From Acetoanaerobium sticklandii (GTDB taxonomy: Bacteria > Bacillota > Clostridia > Peptostreptococcales > Filifactoraceae): a stretch of DNA of 64,000 nt. Of this stretch, positions 54,242-62,891 are shown piece by piece (position 1 is the first letter of the stretch; every line of letters begins with the position of its first letter). Where the stretch lies: NCBI RefSeq assembly GCF_000196455.1, contig NC_014614.1, forward strand, positions 17,501-81,500. Reading direction: 5' to 3'. The position numbers were made by a program, and so were the translations under genes. The notes under the pieces were generated by a model. It was given only the letters and a program-made list of their open reading frames with translations, had not been told where the DNA came from and did no database searches.

Positions 54242-55693
54242 ATGAGCTTAAATGGCATCATGATGCAATACTTTGAATGGTATTTAGAAGATGATGGCAG
54301 GCTATGGAAAAAACTTAAAGACGATGCAAATCATCTTAAAGAACTAGGCATAACGGCTATATGGATACCTCCTTGCATGAAGGCTACATCTACAAATGAT
54401 ACGGGATACGGAATTTATGACCTTTACGATCTTGGCGAGTTTGATCAAAAAGGCAGTATCAGAACGAAATATGGTACTAAAGAAGAGCTTTTAGAAGCCA
54501 TAAATGTGCTACACGATAACAATATAAAAGTGTATGCAGATATAGTGCTAAACCATAAAGCTGCAGCTGATGAGACTCAGAGGTTCATGGCTGTAGAAGT
54601 CGACCCTATGGATAGAAACAAAGAAGTATCGGAGCCTTATGAAATTGAAGGCTGGACGAAGTTTAACTTTGAAGGTAGAAACAATAAATATTCTGATTTC
54701 AAATGGTCATGGGAGCATTTTAATGGAACTGATTATAATCAAGAAACAGAGAAATCTGCAATATATCTTATCCTTGGAGAAAATAAAGACTGGGCACAGG
54801 ATGTAGCTGAGGAATTTGGTAACTATGATTATTTGATGTTTACAAATATAGACTACAAGCATCCAGACGTATACAAGAGCACTATGGACTGGATAATCTG
54901 GTTTATAAATGAAACTAAAGTAGATGGAATTAGAATAGATGCTATCAAGCATATCAATGACTGGTTTATAAAAGACTTGGTTTTAAAAAGTAGAGCAGAT
55001 TTTGGCGAAGAATTCTATGCTGTTGGAGAATATTGGTCAGTTGAAATGCCAACTATAGAAAGCTATTTGAGCGAAGTGGATTACCAGCTAGATGTATTTG
55101 ATGTACCACTTCATTTTAAATTCCATGCAGCATCTTATGATGCGAGCAACTTTGATATGGGACAGCTTTTTAATGACACTATAGTGAGCAAATATCCACT
55201 AAATGCTGTTACTTTTGTAGACAACCATGATTCTCAGCCTAATCAGTCTCTAGAATCACATGTAAAACAATGGTTCAAGCCTCTTGCATATGCATCAATA
55301 CTTCTTAGAAAAGATGGTTATCCATGTATATTCTATGGAGATTATTATGGAACTCGTGGAGAAAATAAAATCAGACCTTTGCCAGATATGCTTGACAAGC
55401 TTATAAAGCTAAGAATGAACCATGCCTATGGTATTCAAGAAGACTACTTAGACCATAAACATGTCATAGGATGGGTGAGACTAGGAGATAAAGAGAATCC
55501 TAAAGGATGCTCAGTCATAATGACTAGTACAGAAGCTGGGGAAAAGACCATGAATGTAGGCGAAATGCATAAAGGGGAAATTTGGATTGATGCGCTAGGT
55601 CATACAGATGCTGAGGTAGAAATCGACGAAAAGGGTAACGGAAAATTTATAGTAAGTGATGGCTCAGTAAGCGTTTATATCTGTAAAGATTAA
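54242..55693 (+). CDS. amyA: cytoplasmic alpha-amylase (GH13)
   Basis: A 483-residue glycoside hydrolase of the AmyA/cytoplasmic alpha-amylase subgroup: endohydrolysis of alpha-1,4-glucans such as glycogen or maltodextrin. No signal peptide; it begins SLNGIMMQYFEWYLEDDGRLW, typical of the group. The four GH13 regions are visible: I VYADIVLNHKA (about 98-108), II GIRIDAIKH with nucleophile Asp (about 229-237), III AVGEYWS with acid/base Glu (about 260-266) and IV FVDNHDSQPNQ (about 325-335). The C-terminal beta domain is present. The ATG follows AAGGAGG. It lies 54 bases after serS, without a terminator between them, and 20 bases before a radical SAM gene. Confidence 0.94.
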   Translation: MSLNGIMMQYFEWYLEDDGRLWKKLKDDANHLKELGITAIWIPPCMKATSTNDTGYGIYDLYDLGEFDQKGSIRTKYGTKEELLEAINVLHDNNIKVYADIVLNHKAAADETQRFMAVEVDPMDRNKEVSEPYEIEGWTKFNFEGRNNKYSDFKWSWEHFNGTDYNQETEKSAIYLILGENKDWAQDVAEEFGNYDYLMFTNIDYKHPDVYKSTMDWIIWFINETKVDGIRIDAIKHINDWFIKDLVLKSRADFGEEFYAVGEYWSVEMPTIESYLSEVDYQLDVFDVPLHFKFHAASYDASNFDMGQLFNDTIVSKYPLNAVTFVDNHDSQPNQSLESHVKQWFKPLAYASILLRKDGYPCIFYGDYYGTRGENKIRPLPDMLDKLIKLRMNHAYGIQEDYLDHKHVIGWVRLGDKENPKGCSVIMTSTEAGEKTMNVGEMHKGEIWIDALGHTDAEVEIDEKGNGKFIVSDGSVSVYICKD

Positions 55694-55713
55694 GGCTTAC
55701 AAAGGAGATTAGT

Positions 55714-56526
55714 ATGTATACAGATGCGAGAATTCACTATCCGCTTGATGAAATGACAAATATGTTAATCCCAGTCACCATTGGGTGTTCATACAATAAA
55801 TGCGCTTTTTGCAATATGTACAAAGGTGAAAAATTTGCCCATGTGTCATTAACTGATATTAAGGCTCAGCTTATGAACGGATATAAATATACAGAAAAGG
55901 TATTTTTGGTAGGAGCAGAGCCTCTCTCTATAGGTTATGAAAAAATGAAAGAGCTTTTGGAACTGATACATGAATATTTGCCATACTGTGCACTTGTATC
56001 GTCTTATGCCTCTATAAAAAATATCTCAATGTATACAGTAGAGCAGTTATCAATCCTACACGATATGGGATTAAGACAGCTTTATATAGGGTTTGAAAGT
56101 GGTCTAGAAGAAGCGTTAATTCTCATGAAAAAAGGACATACTGTAAATGAAGCTATAGAGCAAGCACAAAAGTTAAATAAAGCAGGACTTTTATTTAATT
56201 CTATTATAATGTATGGAATAGCAGGAAAAGGCAAATCTGTAGAAAATGCTTTGGCGACAGCAAAAATGCTAAGTCAGTTCAAGTCTCATAAGATAATAAC
56301 TATGAATTTGCAAATATTTGATGATACTGACCTAGCTCAGATGGTGAGTTCAGGTAATTTTATTCCAGCAGACAGGAATGAGAGGTTGTTAGAAATAAAA
56401 ACACTACTTGAAAAGTTTAATCCTATTGAGAAGACGGTATTTGATACCACTCATCCTACAAATATAGTTAAGTTATTAGGAACACTACCTGATGATAAAG
56501 CTAAACTTTTAGCAAAGCTAGATTAA
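55714..56526 (+). CDS. radical SAM protein, unknown substrate
   Basis: A 270-residue radical SAM enzyme. The iron-sulfur motif is at the N-terminus, TIGCSYNKCAFCNMYK, with Cys25, Cys30 and Cys33. The spacing is CX4CX2C rather than the common CX3CX2C, as in a family of uncharacterised proteins sharing GCx4CxFCxMY. The (beta/alpha) barrel continues with VFLVGAEPLSIGYEKM (SAM-binding GGE-like position), LYIGFESGLEEALILMKKGH (typical Elp3/HemN-like) and MYGIAGKGKSVENA. No C-terminal extra cluster or B12 domain is visible. The ATG follows AAAGGAG. It is probably the last gene of a unit with the amylase. Substrate is unknown. Confidence 0.85.
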   Translation: MYTDARIHYPLDEMTNMLIPVTIGCSYNKCAFCNMYKGEKFAHVSLTDIKAQLMNGYKYTEKVFLVGAEPLSIGYEKMKELLELIHEYLPYCALVSSYASIKNISMYTVEQLSILHDMGLRQLYIGFESGLEEALILMKKGHTVNEAIEQAQKLNKAGLLFNSIIMYGIAGKGKSVENALATAKMLSQFKSHKIITMNLQIFDDTDLAQMVSSGNFIPADRNERLLEIKTLLEKFNPIEKTVFDTTHPTNIVKLLGTLPDDKAKLLAKLD

Positions 56527-56589
56527 AAATTACACAATGAAAAAATATCATTATTTTGATATGAAATAAATTAACATACTATGCTTTTT

Positions 56590-56772
56590 TCATAATAATT
56601 CTTTTTTCTGTGATTTTGAAGATTTTTTAAAATCTTTTTCTAATTTTTCAACCTCTAGTTTGTGATCTAAAAGCTTTTCACCATGCTCTGACAAAAGCAT
56701 AGGTTTCCATTTGAGCATACACCTATCTGGATAAAGCATCTCTAGCTTATTATATCCCCTTATTTCCTTCAT
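56590..56772 (-). CDS. small protein translationally coupled to the Y-family polymerase
   Basis: A 60-residue, strongly charged, helical protein (MKEIRGYNKLEMLYPDRC...KKSSKSQKKELL). Its ATG overlaps the polymerase stop as ATGA, which implies co-translation. In Bacillus, Y-family polymerase genes are often paired with a small YolD-like gene; here the order is reversed and the similarity is not convincing by eye, so I name no family. The WKPMLLSEHGEKL stretch near residue 22 resembles the core of YolD-like proteins only loosely. Given the LexA box upstream of the operon it should be SOS-induced. Confidence 0.7.
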   Translation of the reverse strand: MKEIRGYNKLEMLYPDRCMLKWKPMLLSEHGEKLLDHKLEVEKLEKDFKKSSKSQKKELL

Positions 56773-58076
56773 TTTTTCTCCTCCTTATCTAAGCTACTAG
56801 CTCCTTTATGACCACCTACATAACCAGAGCGGTGCAAAAATGTACTTCCATGAGAAAGATTATAAGCTCTAAATACTGAAGTCTTTCCATACTTTTCTCT
56901 TATCTCATCTATAATATTATCTATTTTATTTGTTTTTTCTGACTGTATAGAGCCAAATAAATCTAATTGATAAGCTTCAGCAGGGTTTACTTCTTCACAA
57001 GAAACGTTGATTTGTCTTACTAGCTCTCCACGCCAGTTCTCTTCGAATATAGCATCGAAATAAAGCGCTATCTCTGAGGTGTGATTAGTAGCTCTAGGAA
57101 GTTTTTTGGTTTTTTTAAATCCAAAGCTAGCCTCGTGCTTAGAGAAGCTGATATAAAGACTCACAGCCTCGCAAACCATGTCGTATTTCCTAAGCCTAAT
57201 ACAGATTTGCTCAACCATCTCTCTAAGTACAGCCATAATCTCTAATTTAGAATCATAATCTCTCATTAGCATCTGCCCCTTGCTATAGCTGTGGTGCTTG
57301 GATTCTACTTTTTCTGAGATTCTGCTGTAATCCACACCCCAGCTGTGATAGTAAAGCTGAAGGCCCATGATTCCTAGATAGCTCTTTAAAAAAAGTGGAT
57401 TACGGTGAGCTAGTTCATATACAGATTTTATTCCTAAATCATTTAGTTTCTTTTCATAGCCGTAAGAAATTCCCCACATGTCAGTGAGCTTTGGAATCCT
57501 CCATACAGTGCGAGGCACATCCTCATAAGACCAGTAGGCAATTTGAGATTTATTATTCTTGGCTTCATTATCAAGAGCAAGCTTGGCAAGCAGAGGATTG
57601 TCTCCTATTCCAACAGACACTACTAGTTTAAGCTCATCCCATATAATTTTTTGGATTTTTCTTGCAATTTCTAAAGGCTCACCAAATAATTTCCTAGTTG
57701 CAGAAATATCTAAAAAAGCTTCATCAATGCTGTATACTAGCAAATCCTCATCAGCTACAAACCTTCTGAAAATATCGCAGATTCTGCGATTTATTTCAAG
57801 ATAAAGACTCATAGAGGGCTCTACTATCATTAGCTTTGGATCTTCTGGTATTTGAAACTTTCTTGAGCCAGTTTTAATACCAAATTCCTTCTTTACCTTA
57901 GGAGAAGAAGCAAGAACTACTGCTCCAGGTCTTTCAAAATCAGAAATAACTATAATATAAGCATCTAGAGGATGAATCTTTCGTCTTACTGCTTCTACAG
58001 ATGCAAAAAAAGACTTAACATCAATGCATAGCACATCTCTTCTAGGTAGCTTTGAATAATCTATATCTTCGCCCAT
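56769..58076 (-). CDS. Y-family (UmuC/DinB-like) translesion DNA polymerase
   Basis: A 435-residue error-prone polymerase that bypasses DNA lesions. The start ATG 58076 has GAGGGAG 8 bases upstream; a GTG three codons earlier overlaps that site. Palm residues are visible: first metal Asp in LCIDVKSFFASVEAV (about 17-31) and second acidic pair in YSIDEAFLDIS (about 113-123). The thumb helix-hairpin-helix is near 190-215, and the little-finger domain with SKHEASFGFKKTKKLP near 330. The sequence between palm motifs (ERPGAVVLASSPKVKKEFGIKTG) is closer to UvrX/UmuC-type polymerases of Firmicutes than to DinB. It is under a LexA box and heads a two-gene operon. Confidence 0.92.
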   Translation of the reverse strand: MGEDIDYSKLPRRDVLCIDVKSFFASVEAVRRKIHPLDAYIIVISDFERPGAVVLASSPKVKKEFGIKTGSRKFQIPEDPKLMIVEPSMSLYLEINRRICDIFRRFVADEDLLVYSIDEAFLDISATRKLFGEPLEIARKIQKIIWDELKLVVSVGIGDNPLLAKLALDNEAKNNKSQIAYWSYEDVPRTVWRIPKLTDMWGISYGYEKKLNDLGIKSVYELAHRNPLFLKSYLGIMGLQLYYHSWGVDYSRISEKVESKHHSYSKGQMLMRDYDSKLEIMAVLREMVEQICIRLRKYDMVCEAVSLYISFSKHEASFGFKKTKKLPRATNHTSEIALYFDAIFEENWRGELVRQINVSCEEVNPAEAYQLDLFGSIQSEKTNKIDNIIDEIREKYGKTSVFRAYNLSHGSTFLHRSGYVGGHKGASSLDKEEKK

Positions 58077-58107
58077 ATAAATCACTCCCTCATATTCATT
58101 TTAAAAC

Positions 58108-58123
58108 AAGAACGTATGTTCTG
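58108..58123 (-). promoter_or_regulatory. LexA (SOS) operator upstream of the Y-family polymerase
   Basis: GAAC-GTAT-GTTC at 58110-58121 is a perfect match to the Gram-positive LexA/DinR core GAAC-N4-GTTC, extended to AGAAC..GTTCT. It lies 34 bases before the start codon, where it would cover the promoter. Confidence 0.85.
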
Positions 58124-58470
58124 TAAAGCGTTAATAAATATAGATAAATATTTAACGATAAATTTTTAAATTAATTTATGTAATTGAAGTGTATTTTAAA
58201 AATTTATTTAAATTATGAATCACATCAATTATCTCTTATTTACAATAGGCGCAATATTCGACTAATTTAAAATATACAAAAAATAAAGAATAAATTCATT
58301 AGATTAAATATTTCGAGTATAACGATTTGAGTAAAATTTTGCATTATATTGTTGCAAAAATAACATACTAGTTTTATAATTAATCCGTATAAAAAATATT
58401 ATATGCCACACTAATGTTTTTTATATTATAAATATTTAAAATTTAAAAAATTCTAAACATTACGAAAGGA
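58124..58470. other. A/T-rich intergenic region between the polymerase and the permease
   Basis: Besides the LexA box at its left end and the permease promoter (58352-58380), I see no ORF with a ribosome site, no RNA gene and no clear repeat. Confidence 0.4.
58352..58380 (+). promoter_or_regulatory. sigma-A promoter of the amino-acid permease gene
   Basis: TTGCAA and TATAAT are separated by 17 bases, about 100 bases before the gene. Confidence 0.7.
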
Positions 58471-58479
58471 ATGAAGAAA

Positions 58480-59991
58480 TTGAGTAAAGATAACTCTAAA
58501 AAGTTAACACTGGTATCATTAATACTTATGATTTTTACTTCAGTGTTCGGATTTGCGAACATGCCTAGATCGTTTTTCCTTATGGGATACGGTGCTATTC
58601 CTTGGTACATAATCTCTGCAGTTACATTCTTTATACCATTTGCTTTTATGATGGCGGAATACGGAGCAGCTTTCAAAAATGAAAAAGGTGGCATTTATTC
58701 ATGGATGGAAAAGTCTGTAGGACCTAAATACGCTTTCGTAGGAACATTTATGTGGTATGCTTCATACATAATTTGGATGGTAAACGTAGGCTCTGGAATC
58801 TGGGTAGTATTCTCAAATGCTATCTTCGGAACTGACACTACATCTACATGGTCATTATTTGGACTTTCATCAACACAAACTTTAGGAATTCTTGGAATCC
58901 TATGGGTATTTATGGTTACTTTTGTATCTACAAAAGGACTTGATAAAATCAAAAAGATTACATCAGTAGGTGGAATCGCAGTAACATTCTTAAACGTAGT
59001 ACTTATTATAGGAGCAATAGCTGTATTTATAGGAAATGGCGGACAATTAGCTCAGCCTATAACTGGAGTAGAGTCATTTATTTCATCTCCTAATGCAGCT
59101 TACCAATCACCTATAGCAATACTTGCTTTTCTAGTATTTGCAATCTTTGCTTTTGGAGGAACTGAAGTAGTTGGAGGACTGGTTGACCAGACTGAAAATG
59201 CAGAGGTTACTTTCCCTAAAGGCTTAACAATAGCAGCAATAGTAATTTCTATAGGATATGCACTTGGAATCCTGCTTTGCGGAGTATTCGTAAACTGGAC
59301 AAACGTACTATCTTCTGAAAACGTACATATGGGTAATGCCGCTTATGTAATAATGAACAACTTAGGATATCAATTAGGACAAGCATTTGGTGCTACTGAA
59401 GCAGTATCTGTTTCTATGGGTAACTGGATGGCTAGATACGTAGGAGCATCTATGGTATTAGCACTTATGGGTGCATACTTCACACTTACATACGCTCCAC
59501 TAAAGCAACTAATCGAAGGAACACCAAAGGAATTATGGCCAGGAAGAATGTCTGAAGTAGAAGACGGAATGCCAAAAGCAGCTATGTGGTTACAATGCAC
59601 AGCAGTATCTGTAATGTTATTTTTAGTATCATTTGGTGGAGATGCAATGTCTGCATTCTTTACAAAGCTAGTACTGATGACAAACGTTGCAATGACTCTT
59701 CCATATATGTTCATAGCTGGAGCTTTCATCAGCTTCAAGGCTAAAAAAGAAATTGAAAAGCCATTTGTTATATACAAAACTCAATCAAGTGCAAAAATAG
59801 CTAGTATAATAGTTGTATTTACAGTTGGATTTGCAAACTTCTTTACAATAATAGATCCAGCTCTAAAAGGAGACCTAAGCTCTACTATTTGGAGTATAGC
59901 TGGACCAGCATTCTTTACAGTAGTAGCATTAGTAATGTACTCTAGCTATGAAAAGAAAATGGGCAAAGAATCAAATAAAAAAGTAGCATAA
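58480..59991 (+). CDS. APC-family amino-acid permease, YjeM-like
   Basis: A 503-residue transporter with 12 hydrophobic segments. It belongs to the amino acid-polyamine-organocation superfamily, glutamate/GABA-antiporter-like branch, and looks closest to E. coli YjeM (about 500 residues). TM1 carries the discontinuous substrate motif VFGFANMPRSFFLMGYGAIP, and TM6 IFAFGGTEVVGGLVDQTENAE. I prefer TTG 58480 because AAAGGA lies 10 bases upstream of it; an ATG at 58471 directly abuts that site, which is too close. The substrate is unknown; amino acid import or exchange fits the genome. It is monocistronic, with its own promoter and terminator. Confidence 0.85.
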   Translation: MSKDNSKKLTLVSLILMIFTSVFGFANMPRSFFLMGYGAIPWYIISAVTFFIPFAFMMAEYGAAFKNEKGGIYSWMEKSVGPKYAFVGTFMWYASYIIWMVNVGSGIWVVFSNAIFGTDTTSTWSLFGLSSTQTLGILGILWVFMVTFVSTKGLDKIKKITSVGGIAVTFLNVVLIIGAIAVFIGNGGQLAQPITGVESFISSPNAAYQSPIAILAFLVFAIFAFGGTEVVGGLVDQTENAEVTFPKGLTIAAIVISIGYALGILLCGVFVNWTNVLSSENVHMGNAAYVIMNNLGYQLGQAFGATEAVSVSMGNWMARYVGASMVLALMGAYFTLTYAPLKQLIEGTPKELWPGRMSEVEDGMPKAAMWLQCTAVSVMLFLVSFGGDAMSAFFTKLVLMTNVAMTLPYMFIAGAFISFKAKKEIEKPFVIYKTQSSAKIASIIVVFTVGFANFFTIIDPALKGDLSSTIWSIAGPAFFTVVALVMYSSYEKKMGKESNKKVA

Positions 59992-60066
59992 TAATTAAGA
60001 GCAAAAGATTTACTAGAAATATAAAAGCTATATTACTTAAAACCCAATAAATTAACTAACTCACAA

Positions 60067-60113
60067 TAAAAAGCCTGATAAAACAATAAATTTGTTTTTA
60101 TCAGGCTTTTTAG
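60067..60113. terminator. bidirectional terminator after the permease gene
   Basis: The stem aaaagcctgataaaa / ttttatcaggctttt has T-runs on both strands, between convergent genes. Confidence 0.92.
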
Positions 60114-60121
60114 CTTAATAA

Positions 60122-60634
60122 CTATGATACTTTAGAGAACAAAACGATATAATTATGTCCATAATGAATAGCGCATTTAGGACAGGTAGTATAAAATGCC
60201 ATCATGTCATGTGAACTATAGCCCCTACTCTTTAATAATTCTTCAAATTCATTCATCCATTTTGGCAGTTCTTTGAAAGCTCCATCATAAACCTTGGCAT
60301 AATAGTTTCCCTTAAGAGATAAGCTCTCATAGCCAGGAACATCTGAAGCTACTAAAAAATAATGGTCGGATTTCCAACTTGAAATGTCCTTTGAAAGTAT
60401 AAGATATTGCTCGGTTGTTTCTGCTTTTGCACCTTGAATAGCTCCAAAGGTTTTTGTCATAACACTGCCCATGTTTATAGGCATATGCATAAAGCTTTTT
60501 GTCGATGCTTTGATGAATTTAAGCTCGTCAAAATTAAAAATCTTCTCATCCCAATTTTCTGGATGAAACTTAGGACAGCATCCAGTCTCGTTATCAGAGT
60601 AATCGATGATAGGTAATGAGTTATTAATTTCCAC
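60122..60634 (-). CDS. conserved-looking hypothetical protein with two cysteine pairs
   Basis: A 170-residue soluble protein that I do not recognise with certainty. Two Cys motifs stand out: GCCPKFHPENWD near residues 18-29 and TTCPKCAIHYGHNY near 149-162. The second is a CxxC followed by two histidines, suggesting a metal site. Short stretches such as YYAKVYDGAFKELPKWMNEFEELLKSRG look like a compact alpha/beta fold, and database entries of this kind are often labelled hydrolase without evidence. The start is GTG with AGGGGG 7 bases upstream. It is monocistronic and convergent to the permease. Confidence 0.7.
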   Translation of the reverse strand: MEINNSLPIIDYSDNETGCCPKFHPENWDEKIFNFDELKFIKASTKSFMHMPINMGSVMTKTFGAIQGAKAETTEQYLILSKDISSWKSDHYFLVASDVPGYESLSLKGNYYAKVYDGAFKELPKWMNEFEELLKSRGYSSHDMMAFYTTCPKCAIHYGHNYIVLFSKVS

Positions 60635-60761
60635 AAAATCGCCCCCTAAAAAAAATAAAAGCTTGCTATTATTAATTATACCCAGATTCTGGATTGTAAT
60701 AATTTAATGAAGAAAATATGTTAGAATCAAAGAATAAATTAGTATGAATTATGAGGTGAAT

Positions 60762-61412
60762 ATGATAAATATTATAAAAATACATGGAATCTCAGACTGC
60801 TATCCAGAATTAATTGAAGGAACTTCACAGTGGTATTATTGCCAAGAAAGCAAAAAAACATTTTGCGACTTGTATGAAGCTGAAGAAATAGTAAAATTAG
60901 GACATAACTTTGAAGGTATGAATTGTCATTTGATACATTATCCAGAAGGCACTGTGCATAGTCCATTTGAAATGAAATCTAATGTATATATAGAAAAACC
61001 AATATGGAATAATGGAAAGTTTAATTTTTTAGTAGTTAACTTTGATTTAAAAGTAATACAAATATATAGCTATGAACCAGAATACCTAAAGCTTAGTATT
61101 ATTCAAGAATTACCTCTGTCAATAACTTCTGATTGCTACAACCTTATGCTTAAAGGGTATCCTTTAATGCTGTGCAGAGATGCTAACGATGGAATTTATG
61201 AAATAATATGGCCGGAAAGTAAAAAAATAGTAATAGGAAAAACTGAATCTTTGATAGTTCGTGATGGAAATGATTTATATTTTTCTCGGTGGTATGAGGA
61301 TCCAGAGTATCATGAGAGTGTGATAGTAAGAGATGTAAATACAGGCGCGATTAATGAAGAATTTGATGGATATTTGCGAGTATTGCCAAATGGAGTATAT
61401 TGGAGGATATAA
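60762..61412 (+). CDS. hypothetical protein
   Basis: A 216-residue soluble protein without recognisable motifs. The start is ATG 60762, five bases after GAGGTG; an in-frame ATG six codons earlier overlaps no ribosome site. The body alternates short strands (FLVVNFDLKVIQIYSY; LSITSDCYNLML; NDGIYEIIWPESKKIVIG; VIVRDVNTGAINEEF), suggesting beta-propeller or beta-sandwich repeats. No signal peptide and no membrane segment. It is co-directional with the next gene, 29 bases downstream. Function unknown. Confidence 0.65.
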   Translation: MINIIKIHGISDCYPELIEGTSQWYYCQESKKTFCDLYEAEEIVKLGHNFEGMNCHLIHYPEGTVHSPFEMKSNVYIEKPIWNNGKFNFLVVNFDLKVIQIYSYEPEYLKLSIIQELPLSITSDCYNLMLKGYPLMLCRDANDGIYEIIWPESKKIVIGKTESLIVRDGNDLYFSRWYEDPEYHESVIVRDVNTGAINEEFDGYLRVLPNGVYWRI

Positions 61413-61441
61413 TAAATAGAAATTATAGGGGGATAAAATAC

Positions 61442-62107
61442 ATGAAACTCGGAGAAATCAGAAATCAAAGCGGTTTTCTTTCTAACAATACCTTGATGAA
61501 ATACAATAAAAAAGATTCGATAAAAGAAGGCTTGCAGAATCAAATTGTAAATATTCAAAAGCAGATATATTCAGTATCTGAAAACAAATTTTTATCTATA
61601 GAACAGAAAAAACAAATGCAAAAAGATTTGAAAGAGCAATTGAATGAGCTTAACAAACAAATCATACAAAGAGATTTAGAAATTAGAAAAGAGCAAGAAG
61701 AAAAACGTGAAGAAAAAATTAAAGAGCAGCTTAAAGATAAAAATTACATTGATGATGAGCAACAGGAAATGACAAATTTGTTTAGTATAACAAGCTCTCT
61801 TAATCAAGTGAAATTTCAAACCTCTGCAAGTATAAAAATTAAGGGAAATGCTCATGTATTAGAAAGTGAAATCAAAGCAGATGAAGGTAGAGGGCTAGAT
61901 GTTTCAGAAAAAAGAAAGAAGCTTTCTGAAATGAAAGATAAAATAAGAGGGATTAATAAAAAAATTGTAAAAACAATGAATGAAGTTAATAAAGAAATTA
62001 AAAAATCTTCGAAGAAAGAAGCTTTAAGAAATGAAGAACAGGTTTCTAATGAAAATGAAGAAAAAAGAGGGAATAATGAAATACAGCGTGAATCTAGAGA
62101 CAACTAA
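61442..62107 (+). CDS. coiled-coil hypothetical protein, Lys/Glu-rich
   Basis: A 221-residue protein dominated by heptad-like Lys/Glu/Gln helices (about residues 35-110, such as LSIEQKKQMQKDLKEQLNEL, and again about 150-215). A break near residues 110-145 includes MTNLFSITSSLNQVKFQTS. I use ATG 61442, 10 bases after AGGGGG. The C-terminus is very charged (SNENEEKRGNNEIQRESRDN) and overlaps the start of the metallopeptidase gene by 32 bases, so the two are coupled. It resembles small conserved proteins of clostridia with no assigned function. No signal peptide. Confidence 0.65.
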   Translation: MKLGEIRNQSGFLSNNTLMKYNKKDSIKEGLQNQIVNIQKQIYSVSENKFLSIEQKKQMQKDLKEQLNELNKQIIQRDLEIRKEQEEKREEKIKEQLKDKNYIDDEQQEMTNLFSITSSLNQVKFQTSASIKIKGNAHVLESEIKADEGRGLDVSEKRKKLSEMKDKIRGINKKIVKTMNEVNKEIKKSSKKEALRNEEQVSNENEEKRGNNEIQRESRDN

Positions 62108-62789
62108 AATAGATTATAATGTAGTCTATTCGAAAAGAAAAACCTTAGAAATCAGTATTAAGGCACCAGGTATCATAACAGTAAGAGCGCCTATTTATAT
62201 ATCGGAAGAACAAATAGAAAAAAGTGTGAGAAATAAAAGCAAGTGGATAATAGAAAAACTAGCAATTCTTAGCAAACTAGACATAACTCCTATAAAAAAA
62301 GAATATGTAGAGGGAGAGACATTTATGTATAGGGGAGAAAATTATCTGCTTAGAGTAGTGATAGATGAAAAACTAAAAAAGCCTGAAGTAAAGCTATATG
62401 AAGATAAATTAATCATAACTATGCCTAGGCATGATGAGGAAGCAATAAAAGATGCCATTTGGTCATGGTATAAAAACGAAGCGAAGATGACCATAGCTGA
62501 TAGAGTGGAATATTATAGCAGATACTTCAATCTAAAACCAAATAATATCAAAATAAAAGCTCAAAAAACTAGGTGGGGAAGCTGTACCTATAAAAATGAT
62601 TTGGCTTTTAACTACAAACTAATAATGGCACCGCCTGATGTCCTTGATTATGTGGTCATTCATGAGATGTGCCATATGGAACATAAAGACCACTCTAAAA
62701 ACTTTTGGAGTAGAGTATCTTCAGTCATGCCAGATTATAAAGATAAAAGAAAGTGGCTAAAAGAGCATGGTATGAAGCTCTGTTGTTGA
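62076..62789 (+). CDS. YgjP-like zinc metallopeptidase
   Basis: A 238-residue member of the YgjP/UPF0758-adjacent M48-like metallopeptidase family (COG1451). The start ATG 62076 follows AAGAGGG within the end of the previous gene. The N-terminal beta domain (about 15-85, TLEISIKAPGIITVRAPIYISEEQIEK) is typical. The zinc motif is in VIHEMCHMEHKDHSKNFW near the C-terminus: HExxH (about 196-200) followed by a third ligand at His203 or His206. The preceding KAQKTRWGSCTYKNDLAFNYKL is the family hallmark. The cellular substrate is unknown. It is co-transcribed with the coiled-coil protein. Confidence 0.9.
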   Translation: MKYSVNLETTKIDYNVVYSKRKTLEISIKAPGIITVRAPIYISEEQIEKSVRNKSKWIIEKLAILSKLDITPIKKEYVEGETFMYRGENYLLRVVIDEKLKKPEVKLYEDKLIITMPRHDEEAIKDAIWSWYKNEAKMTIADRVEYYSRYFNLKPNNIKIKAQKTRWGSCTYKNDLAFNYKLIMAPPDVLDYVVIHEMCHMEHKDHSKNFWSRVSSVMPDYKDKRKWLKEHGMKLCC

Positions 62790-62891
62790 TTTAACTCTAA
62801 AACTTAGTTTTATAGCTATTACAGCTGGATTAATATTTAGGAAGCCTTGAAAATTAGAGGATTTTTTATTTATTGGGGAGAGATTTGGGAT

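Noticed and set aside
59370..59777. 135-codon minus-strand ORF
   Set aside because: Antisense shadow of the amino-acid permease.
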